This document shows, piece after piece, positions 6,854 to 12,877 of a stretch of 12,877 nt of DNA. Made by a program: the position numbers and the translations under genes. The number at the start of each line of letters is the position of its first letter. Positions within the stretch are counted from its first letter, which is position 1. This DNA is from Caldithrix sp964532875 (GTDB taxonomy: Bacteria > Calditrichota > Calditrichia > Calditrichales > Calditrichaceae). The DNA is taken from NCBI GenBank assembly GCA_964532875.1, contig CAZHIZ010000097.1, forward strand, positions 1-12,877, given 5' to 3'. Under the pieces are notes generated by a model. That model searched no databases, was not told the DNA's origin, and was given only the letters and a program-made list of their open reading frames with translations.

Positions 6854-8263
6854 TTATTCGAGATAAGTTGGCCCCGTAATTGCTGGAATGCGGTCTTTCT
6901 TAGCAAGCACGTCTTTGGCCTCTAGGGCAAATAAGGGACTGATTTCAATGGGGTACAAAGGAAGTCCGTCATCCTTTAGCGGAACGTGAATGCCGGCGTT
7001 TAATAGCCATTGTGCGTAGTTCCGCTGTAAATCCTCGCGGGCCGTTTGCGGACTTTCGAATCCTTCTTTGTTTTTAACCGCACTGAATTCCTCGCGTCGT
7101 TCCACTTCGACGGAACACGTTTTTTGTGCATCCAATAAGGCATCAAAAATAAACGTTTCGAATTTAAAACCGTTTTTTTCTTGCGGTTTTACCAATTGGC
7201 CCTTTTCATTTAAGTAAGGAATTGTTTTTTGCGCAATGTGGAAAGGTAATTTAAAACCGTGTTTATTCTCATGTTCAATAAAAGCAACGTCAATGACATG
7301 GATAGCAATAGAACCCGCCCAGAATTTTAATTGGCCGTTTTCATCCCGGGCATACATGTGTTCTTCATCCAAATCACTGTATTCAACCACGCCGATTTTA
7401 GAGCCTATTTTGCAAATAACGCCCACGCGATCTTCCGGGTAAATTTTGCGTACCACCTTATTGGACATTTGTGACTCTTCGGTAAGGTGATAACCGATGA
7501 AAACGGGATCGCACATTTTAACCAGCACATTATCCACCTGAAAATAGAACAAATATTCAATGCCGCGCCGTTTCATATCCGCAACCGCGCCGCTCTCCCA
7601 GAGAGCCTTGATGACGCCGCCATGGCCATTGGGACTTTCAAAAATACGATTCTTGCTTTCCAATAAAAATTTTCCCTGCCGGTCAATGGCCGGAATCATT
7701 TCCTGCACGAAAAAGAACACGTTTTCCCGGCCCAAATTGAAATAGTTGTGTTTTTCAAAGAATTCAATCGTGGCCTGATTATTGGAACGGCTGGTCATGA
7801 TGTACCAAGGGAGAGAAACATTGTATTTTAAACCGACCGCTTTGATCTTTTCCGCATGTAGTTGGAATAGGGATTTGTTTTTAATCGGTGTAATGGGAAA
7901 GCAGCCCTTGGGACCGTCAAAGCCCAATCGGGAGCCCTGACCGCCGGCAACCAGGCAAAGGCCCACTTTGCCCTCACGCAAAGCCTTTTCACCCAATGGC
8001 AATACCTCGGAGTCTCTGCGCTTACGATCTTGTAAAGTAATGACTTCGGCCGGTTCAATGGCCTGCCGAATCTTTTTCTCCGCATGCAAAGCCTGACGGA
8101 TTAGGCGTTCCATTTGCGGCCAATCGATTCGGGCCAGTTGATCGATAAAGGTTTGTTTTTCTTCATATGTTAAGGTGTCCCAGAAACGAAAAATATGTTC
8201 CTGATGATGGCGATAGACAGCTTGAATAACTTCCTGCCAGTGGGGATTTTCCGCTTTAATCAT
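6854..8263 (-). CDS. UDP-sugar pyrophosphorylase, eukaryotic UAP1-like (UDPGP family)
   Basis: It should join UTP and a sugar 1-phosphate to give UDP-sugar and pyrophosphate in the cytoplasm, supplying envelope glycan synthesis. The 469 residues carry the family signatures in order: the UTP-binding loop LVAGGQGSRLG with PKG (104-120), PNGHGG (211-216), FQVDNVLVK with CDPVFIGY (241-258), KVVRK and VGVICKIG (269-287), VVEYSD (292-297), FHIAQKTIPY (341-350), NGFKFETFIFDAL (364-376) and EEFSAVKN (391-398). From memory the block order and wording resemble human UAP1 (UDP-GlcNAc/GalNAc pyrophosphorylase) more than bacterial GalU or GlmU, and the length fits. Two signature positions differ: Ser for Thr in the GTRLG loop and His for Asn in GNGG. 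Substrate is therefore open: GlcNAc-1-P is most likely, Glc-1-P possible. Start is ATG with GAAAGG upstream. It begins 12 nt after the stop of the phosphatase gene, so it is probably translated from the same mRNA. Confidence 0.85.
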   Translation of the reverse strand: MIKAENPHWQEVIQAVYRHHQEHIFRFWDTLTYEEKQTFIDQLARIDWPQMERLIRQALHAEKKIRQAIEPAEVITLQDRKRRDSEVLPLGEKALREGKVGLCLVAGGQGSRLGFDGPKGCFPITPIKNKSLFQLHAEKIKAVGLKYNVSLPWYIMTSRSNNQATIEFFEKHNYFNLGRENVFFFVQEMIPAIDRQGKFLLESKNRIFESPNGHGGVIKALWESGAVADMKRRGIEYLFYFQVDNVLVKMCDPVFIGYHLTEESQMSNKVVRKIYPEDRVGVICKIGSKIGVVEYSDLDEEHMYARDENGQLKFWAGSIAIHVIDVAFIEHENKHGFKLPFHIAQKTIPYLNEKGQLVKPQEKNGFKFETFIFDALLDAQKTCSVEVERREEFSAVKNKEGFESPQTAREDLQRNYAQWLLNAGIHVPLKDDGLPLYPIEISPLFALEAKDVLAKKDRIPAITGPTYLE

Positions 8264-8271
8264 GCGCGAAA

Positions 8272-8277
8272 CCTTTC
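8272..8277 (-). promoter_or_regulatory. Ribosome binding site overlapping the upstream stop codon
   Basis: On the minus strand GAAAGG lies 8 nt before the ATG of the pyrophosphorylase gene, and its first two bases are the last two of the phosphatase TGA stop. This layout is typical of translational coupling. Confidence 0.6.
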
Positions 8278-10459
8278 ATAAATAATCGGCAACGATCAAT
8301 GTAACGTCATCTTCAAACGTATTTTTGCCGGTAAATTTAGCCAAAGATTTGCGCATATTCAAAATAAACTGATTGGGAGCTTGCCGGGCATGCTTTTTAA
8401 TGAAAGAGCGAATGCGTGGCACGCCGAATTGTTCTTCTTTTTGATTAACGGCCTCATTGATGCCGTCCGTGTAAATCATCAGGCGTGTTTTGCCGTTTAA
8501 AATTTTTTCTTTCTGCTCGAATTGAACACCCTCACTTAAAATGCCCAGAAGAAATCCGTTGGTGTCCAGTTCTTCCGTGCGGGCGGAATCGTAGTGGAAT
8601 AAAAGCGGTCTGGGATGTCCGGCATTGCTGTAACGCAGGCGCCGTTCTTTGCGATCGTAAACAGCCAGAAAAGCGCTGAAAAATTCACCCATTTGCAAAA
8701 TGCCGCTAAAATCCCGATTCATTTTTTGCAGTACCTGTGCGGGTTGTAAAATTTGATCGCTGTATTTTTGCAAAGTCATTTTAAACATAGCCGAAAGCAT
8801 GGCCGCCGCAACTCCATGACCGGAGGCGTCGGCTAACACAATGGCCACGTAGCGATCGTCTAAAACCAGTACATCGTAAAAATCACCGCCCAGTTGGCTG
8901 GAAGGTACGTAGAGTCCGGCTAATTTTAAATCGGCGAAATCGGGCAAGGTTTCCGGCAACAAACTCCGTTGGAATTCCGCCGCTTTTTGCAAATCCGTAA
9001 TCAGGCGTTTGTTTTGTTCTTCGATGATTTCTTTTTGGGCTTCGACCTTATTTAATGCCTTGCGCAGCTTTTCGGCCTGCATTTCCAATTTGCGGTTTTG
9101 CCAGCGAATGCGGTCCATTAACTCAATGCGTTCTTTACCGATGCCTAAATATTCGGCAATGGCCTCTAACATAAAGCGGTCGGCCTCGTCCAGCTGAATG
9201 TTCTCGATGTTTTCAATATTCAAGACGCCGAAAACCTGATCCTTAAAGCGGATGGGAAAGGCAAATTCGCTGCGCGTATCTTCCAATGCACCCGGTTGGT
9301 AAAACGGAACGGATTGGACGTCTTCGGCAATGATTTCTTTTCCCGTGGAAAATACATGACCGATAATACCCCTGTCTTTTTCATAAATAGCACCGATGGG
9401 ATGCCGCACACGAATGCGATCGATATTCAAGCCGGACATGGCGATCAATTTTAACCCGTCTTTTGGCGGGTCGTAAAAAAAGATGCTCACCTGCGACGAT
9501 TCGAAAAAGGTACGTACCAACCGATCGCTGACGAATTGGCTGATTTCCTGCAGATCGTTGCATGAAGCGATTTTTTTGCCGATTTCATTGATGGTTTGCA
9601 ATTGAAGATAACGTTTTTGCAGTAATTGATCGTTTTTAACCTGTTCGGTTATGTCGTAAAAATTTTCGATGCCGCCGATAATGTGGCCCTGCTCGTTTAA
9701 AATGGCATTGGCATTACGACTGATGAAACGGATGTCACCGTTACGGGTTAAAATTTGGGCGACAACGTTTTTGTAGCGTTGCTTACTTTCATCCGGTTTT
9801 ATTAACGTGTCTTCCATGATAAAAATGTCGCGTAAATGGCGACCAACGGCTTCCTGAGCCGTATAACCGGTGATTTTCTCCGCTTCGGAATTCCAGGCGG
9901 TAATAATGCCCTGTTCATCGTAGGCAATAATGGCCTGCGGCGAATTTTCCACGATTTTTTCCAGATAATCTTTGGTGACATTTACATCATGGAGTAAGGA
10001 TTCCAATTGCCTGGTGTAACTTTTAACCCGTTCTTTTAAGCGAATGCGTTCCAGTGCCCGTTTAACGGTTAAAAGCAACGTATCCACATCCACCGGCTTA
10101 ATAACGAAATCGGAAGCTTGATTTTTTAAGGCTTGAATTACCGCGCGGCTGTCACTGTAGGCGGTTAAAACGATAACTTCGGTAAAATCATCATGTTCAC
10201 GAATGGCACGCAATAAGTCGAGTCCCGAAAATTCAGGCATTTTTAAATCGGTGATGACAATTTGCGGTTGTTTTTCGCGATAGATACGTAAGCCTTCGGC
10301 ACCGGAGGTCGCTTCGAAGACCAGATAATTGTGCTCAATCAACAAACCGGAAAGCATCTCGATAATTTCGGCTTCATCATCGACCAATAAGATCGACCCG
10401 GCTATGCTTTTCTTTGGTGTTTCGGTTGCTTCCTGTTGTAATATTTGCAACCAGCCCAT
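8276..10459 (-). CDS. Response regulator with PAS, GAF and PP2C (SpoIIE/RsbU-type) phosphatase domains
   Basis: This is a soluble 727-residue signalling protein. Residues 22-138 are a receiver domain with the acidic pair D27/D28, phospho-acceptor D71 (TDLKMP), T99 and K121 (IKP). Residues about 164-280 are a PAS domain (WN at 189-190, ITGY at 196-199). Residues about 285-445 are a GAF domain. A coiled coil rich in Glu/Lys/Gln (about 446-500) leads to a PP2C-type Ser/Thr phosphatase domain with metal-binding motifs GGDFYD (524-529), DASGHG (544-549), NAGHP (612-616), YTDG (663-666) and a terminal DDVTL (717-721). All catalytic Asp residues I can check are present, so it should be active. The family usually dephosphorylates an anti-sigma-factor antagonist, or opposes a kinase, under control of its sensory domains. 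No histidine kinase, anti-sigma factor or STAS protein is in the window, so its partners are unknown. Start is ATG behind GGAAGGGAG. The 3' neighbour is coupled to it. Confidence 0.92.
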   Translation of the reverse strand: MGWLQILQQEATETPKKSIAGSILLVDDEAEIIEMLSGLLIEHNYLVFEATSGAEGLRIYREKQPQIVITDLKMPEFSGLDLLRAIREHDDFTEVIVLTAYSDSRAVIQALKNQASDFVIKPVDVDTLLLTVKRALERIRLKERVKSYTRQLESLLHDVNVTKDYLEKIVENSPQAIIAYDEQGIITAWNSEAEKITGYTAQEAVGRHLRDIFIMEDTLIKPDESKQRYKNVVAQILTRNGDIRFISRNANAILNEQGHIIGGIENFYDITEQVKNDQLLQKRYLQLQTINEIGKKIASCNDLQEISQFVSDRLVRTFFESSQVSIFFYDPPKDGLKLIAMSGLNIDRIRVRHPIGAIYEKDRGIIGHVFSTGKEIIAEDVQSVPFYQPGALEDTRSEFAFPIRFKDQVFGVLNIENIENIQLDEADRFMLEAIAEYLGIGKERIELMDRIRWQNRKLEMQAEKLRKALNKVEAQKEIIEEQNKRLITDLQKAAEFQRSLLPETLPDFADLKLAGLYVPSSQLGGDFYDVLVLDDRYVAIVLADASGHGVAAAMLSAMFKMTLQKYSDQILQPAQVLQKMNRDFSGILQMGEFFSAFLAVYDRKERRLRYSNAGHPRPLLFHYDSARTEELDTNGFLLGILSEGVQFEQKEKILNGKTRLMIYTDGINEAVNQKEEQFGVPRIRSFIKKHARQAPNQFILNMRKSLAKFTGKNTFEDDVTLIVADYL

Positions 10460-10516
10460 TCGACTCCCTTCCGGTAATTACATGGCGGCTTCCGCGACGA
10501 CTTGAATCCCCTATTA

Positions 10517-10546
10517 AAAATATCAACGGACAGGCGTGTTCATCAA
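10517..10546 (-). promoter_or_regulatory. Candidate promoter for the phosphatase-pyrophosphorylase pair
   Basis: On the minus strand TTGATG (10541-10546) is separated by 18 nt from TATTTT (10517-10522), about 57 nt before the phosphatase ATG. The match to a sigma-70-type consensus is moderate, and FCB primary promoters can differ from it. Confidence 0.35.
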
Positions 10547-10591
10547 GTTTGGCGAACGCGATTTTAAAGAAAACAGTTCGGCTCTTTTGCG

Positions 10592-10622
10592 CTGCCTTAA
10601 CATCAGTTTTTAGCCTGCCTTA
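10592..10622. repeat. Short direct repeat upstream of the phosphatase gene
   Basis: CTGCCTTA occurs at 10592-10599 and again at 10615-10622, 23 bp apart. It lies between the kinase stop and the candidate phosphatase promoter. Two copies of eight bases are weak evidence, but the roughly two-turn spacing would suit an activator site. Confidence 0.3.
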
Positions 10623-10656
10623 GCACGTTCTATTCTCGATCAATTTTTTGTTTTTT

Positions 10657-11982
10657 TTAGAATAAAAACAGCAACAAATCCATGACATTGGTGCCGGTGG
10701 GGCCGGTAATGATGAGTTGATCCATTTTTTCAAAGAAATGATAAGAGTCGTTTTGCTCCAAAAAGTCGGATATTTTCAAACCGATTTTTTCGGCTTTTCG
10801 GCGAGAGGTCTGATCAATCCAGGCTCCGGCGGCATTCGTGGGGCCGTCCGTGCCGTCTGTGCCGAGGGAACAAAAGTAAAAAGGACGCTCATGATTCGGA
10901 GCAAGTTCCTTGAGAACGGCTAAAACCATTTCCTGATTACGCCCGCCTTTGCCTTTTCCCTTTAAAGTAACCGTCGGTTCGCCACCCAAAATGAAGCAAG
11001 CCGGCGAGGAAGTCGGATGGCCTTGTTGCAAGGCCGTAGCAAAAATACCGGCTAATAGTTTGGCAATCTCGCGCACTTCGCCCTGAACCCGATCGGTTAG
11101 GATGAATGGCTGGAAGTTGTGTTTTTGCGCCACATTGGCGGCTTTTTGCAGGGCTAAAAAATTATTGCCTAAAATCAGGTTGAACATCTTGTTAAAAAGC
11201 GCCTCTCCGGGTTTGGGTGTTTCTTTAAGTTCGCCTTTTAAACCCTTTTGCAACCGCTGCAATACGGAAGCAGGCAACTGTTTTTGAAGTCGGTATTTTT
11301 CGACGATCTGCCAGGCCCGGGCAAAAGTGGAAGGATCGGCAACGGTGGGGCCGGAGGCAATGCTTTCCAGAGGATCGCCGATGACATCGGAAAGGACTAA
11401 AGTAAGGCCCACGGCCGGAAAGATGGCTTGGGCCAACTGCCCGCCTTTGATAAGGGAAATATGCTTGCGAATGGTGTTGATTTCTTCGATGGCTGCTCCG
11501 CAGGCTAAAAGCGCCTGATTGGTTTTTTGCAGATCGCTGAGAGATATTTCTTTCGGCAAACTCTCCAGCAGGGCCGAGCCGCCGCCGCTTAACAATACAA
11601 TGACCAGATCGTTTTTGCCTGCGCGTTGAGCTAAGCGTAAAATTTCTCCGGTGGCCCGTAATGTGTTTTCATCCGGAACAGGATGCCCGGCTTCAAGTAT
11701 TTTAATTTTTTTGGTGGCGGTCCCATGTCCGTATTTAACAATAACCGCACCATCGGTAATGTACTGGTCTAAAATATCTTCCACAGCCAAAGCCATGGGA
11801 GCACTTGCTTTTCCCGCGCCAATCACGTAAATATGTTCGAAATCGGCTAAATTAAAACGTAACGTTTTTACCTTTAATTCGCTTCCCTGCAAACGCATCT
11901 GACGGGCAATCAATCCGTAAGGATTGACGGCCTCGATAGCGGCCTCAATCATTTCCCTGGCGATCTGGTGAAGATTTTGCAT
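10657..11982 (-). CDS. Glycerate 2-kinase (DUF4147/MOFRL family)
   Basis: It phosphorylates D-glycerate with ATP, most likely to 2-phosphoglycerate, feeding glycerate from glyoxylate, serine or sugar-acid breakdown into lower glycolysis. The 441 residues match the family's usual 420-450. The N-terminal DUF4147 domain shows VIGAGKAS (53-60, with the conserved Lys58), EAGHPVPDENT (97-107), LLSGGGSALL (130-139), NTIRKHIS with IKGG (169-181) and LSDVIGDPLESIASGPT (197-213). The C-terminal MOFRL domain shows ILGGEPTVTLKGKGKGGRNQE (331-351, the last block before the ADP/substrate site), SLGTDGTDGPTNAAGA (372-387) and TGPTGTNVMDL near the end. Start is ATG; the nearest ribosome-binding match is GAGG, 11 nt away, which is rather far. 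It lies 197 bp upstream of the phosphatase gene with no minus-strand terminator seen between, so read-through is possible. It is divergent from the EamA transporter gene. The motifs make the call firm; 2- versus 3-phosphoglycerate comes from family knowledge. Confidence 0.93.
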   Translation of the reverse strand: MQNLHQIAREMIEAAIEAVNPYGLIARQMRLQGSELKVKTLRFNLADFEHIYVIGAGKASAPMALAVEDILDQYITDGAVIVKYGHGTATKKIKILEAGHPVPDENTLRATGEILRLAQRAGKNDLVIVLLSGGGSALLESLPKEISLSDLQKTNQALLACGAAIEEINTIRKHISLIKGGQLAQAIFPAVGLTLVLSDVIGDPLESIASGPTVADPSTFARAWQIVEKYRLQKQLPASVLQRLQKGLKGELKETPKPGEALFNKMFNLILGNNFLALQKAANVAQKHNFQPFILTDRVQGEVREIAKLLAGIFATALQQGHPTSSPACFILGGEPTVTLKGKGKGGRNQEMVLAVLKELAPNHERPFYFCSLGTDGTDGPTNAAGAWIDQTSRRKAEKIGLKISDFLEQNDSYHFFEKMDQLIITGPTGTNVMDLLLFLF

Positions 11983-11988
11983 AAAAAC

Positions 11989-12021
11989 TTGAACCTCATC
12001 TTCGTTTGCTTTAAATATACT
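11989..12021 (+). promoter_or_regulatory. Candidate promoter for the EamA transporter gene
   Basis: TTGAAC (11989-11994), a 17-nt spacer and TAAATA (12012-12017) form a fair sigma-70-like promoter about 30 nt before the ATG. TATACT at 12016-12021 is a second possible -10. Confidence 0.45.
12014..12019 (-). promoter_or_regulatory. Candidate -10 box for the glycerate kinase gene
   Basis: The minus strand reads TATATT here, about 32 nt before the kinase ATG. No good -35 is seen at the right distance (TTCGCC at 12037-12042). The box overlaps the -10 of the divergent transporter promoter. Confidence 0.35.
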
Positions 12022-12047
12022 AAAAACAAGAAACAGGGCGAAATTAA

Positions 12048-12877
12048 ATGTTCAATGCGCTGATTTTATTATTCGGTGTTTTTGTTATTTCCTGGAGTTC
12101 CATTCTCATCCGTTGGATCGGAGAGGTGCATCCGTTGGTCATTTCGTTTTATCGCCTGGCATTTAGCGCCATTGTGCTTTTGCCTTTGGTATGGGCAGGC
12201 CGTAAAAAGAATAAAGGAAAGAGTAGGCCATCGAATAGTGATTATTGGACCATCTTGTTAGGCGGATTCTTTTTGGCTCTGCATTTTTTTACCTGGATTC
12301 AGTCCCTGCAAATGACCAGTGTGGCCCATTCTATTTTTTTGGAAAGTACTCATCCGATTTTTGCCCTTATTTTATCCTATTTTATTTTAAAAGAACGCAG
12401 TTCAATGCTTACGGCCGGAGGCATTGTTCTGGCCTTGATCGGAATGTACATCATTGTTTCGGAAGATCAGGGAGCCTTTTTAAGGGCCTCGCTAACCGGT
12501 GATCTGCTGGCCATTCTATCGGCATTTTGTCTGGCGGCTTATCTTTTGGTCGCCCGAATGTTTACGGGTAAAATCGCTTTATTACCCTATCTGTTGCGGG
12601 TTTACGGAGCGGCGGCCGGTTTTACCTTTTTGGCCATCGTTCTATTGCACTTAAACTTTTTACAGTTACCCAAGGCCAGTTGGCTTTTTTTGATTGCATT
12701 AGCCCTTGGGCCCAATCTAATCGGTCATTCTTTGTTAAACTGGGCCTCCCGTAAAATGCCCGTTTATTTGGTGAACTTAGCCATGCAAGGAGAAGCGGTT
12801 TTAGCGACATTATATGCTTTTTGGCTTTTAAACGAACGTCCGGGGAACCATTTTTTTGCCGGTGCTCTTTTAATTCT
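12048..12877 (+). CDS. EamA/DMT-family transporter (3' end outside window)
   Basis: The frame opens at ATG 9 nt behind AGGG (12035-12038) and stays open to the last base, so 276 residues are seen of an expected 290-300. The product is an inner-membrane protein of the drug/metabolite transporter superfamily: strongly hydrophobic with about nine helices visible of the usual ten, and no signal peptide. The two-fold EamA repeat is visible. Each half carries the conserved end of its fourth helix: THPIFALILSYFILKER (Glu116) in the first and NLAMQGEAVLATLYAFWLLNER (Glu263) split across the second. Members export amino acids, metabolites or drugs, or import nucleotide sugars or carboxylates; the substrate cannot be read from sequence. 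A charged cytoplasmic loop (GRKKNKGKSR, about residues 54-63) is usual. It is divergent from glycerate kinase, with 65 bp shared between their starts. Confidence 0.88.
   Translation, partial: MFNALILLFGVFVISWSSILIRWIGEVHPLVISFYRLAFSAIVLLPLVWAGRKKNKGKSRPSNSDYWTILLGGFFLALHFFTWIQSLQMTSVAHSIFLESTHPIFALILSYFILKERSSMLTAGGIVLALIGMYIIVSEDQGAFLRASLTGDLLAILSAFCLAAYLLVARMFTGKIALLPYLLRVYGAAAGFTFLAIVLLHLNFLQLPKASWLFLIALALGPNLIGHSLLNWASRKMPVYLVNLAMQGEAVLATLYAFWLLNERPGNHFFAGALLI

Noticed and set aside
7828..8085. 85-codon minus-strand frame within the pyrophosphorylase gene
   Set aside because: It is out of frame with the conserved nucleotide-binding loop encoded by the same bases.
10643..10658. T-rich tract as a terminator
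   Set aside because: The T run is on the plus strand, where no gene precedes it, and no stem lies before it; on the minus strand, where the kinase ends, it is an A run.
12245..12810. Alternative frames inside the EamA transporter region (12245-12502 plus, 12622-12810 minus)
   Set aside because: The transporter frame from 12048 is open to the window end with clear helices and both EamA repeats, so the others are shadows.

Overview
The window looks like chromosomal DNA from a Gram-negative bacterium of the FCB superphylum, most like Calditrichota or a related lineage. This rests on a TonB-dependent receptor barrel, a large secreted protein with a type IX secretion (T9SS) C-terminal sorting domain, and a PorV/PorQ-family barrel. 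The lineage is inferred from protein style and moderate GC, not from a marker gene. I see no rRNA, tRNA, CRISPR array, insertion sequence or phage gene.

Region 1 (1-5876, + strand) is a three-gene cell-surface operon whose start lies upstream of the window. It holds the C-terminal part of a TonB-dependent receptor, a 1131-residue secreted protein with a fibronectin-III-like region and a T9SS type A sorting domain, and a PorV/PorQ-like outer-membrane protein. It ends at a strong intrinsic terminator with a 12-bp stem. The plausible logic is that the large protein crosses the outer membrane by T9SS, the PorV-like protein receives or anchors it, and the receptor imports a ligand it handles. This is the most interesting part of the window, but the cooperation is inferred from gene order.

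Region 2 (6050-11982, - strand) holds four genes read right to left: a glycerate 2-kinase (DUF4147/MOFRL), a REC-PAS-GAF-PP2C (SpoIIE/RsbU-type) phosphatase, a eukaryotic-style UDP-sugar pyrophosphorylase (UAP1-like), and a small four-helix membrane protein of unknown function. The phosphatase and pyrophosphorylase are tightly coupled: the gap is 12 nt and the downstream ribosome binding site overlaps the upstream stop. The membrane protein probably starts at an internal TTG behind a perfect AGGAGG, and a perfect 10-bp palindrome lies just upstream of it.

Region 3 (11983-12877) has a 65-nt divergent promoter region and the start of an EamA/DMT-family transporter, which runs off the right edge without a stop.

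No stretch longer than 300 bases lacks a gene. The longest gap (5814-6104) holds the operon terminator, a weak inverted repeat and a candidate terminator for the opposite strand.
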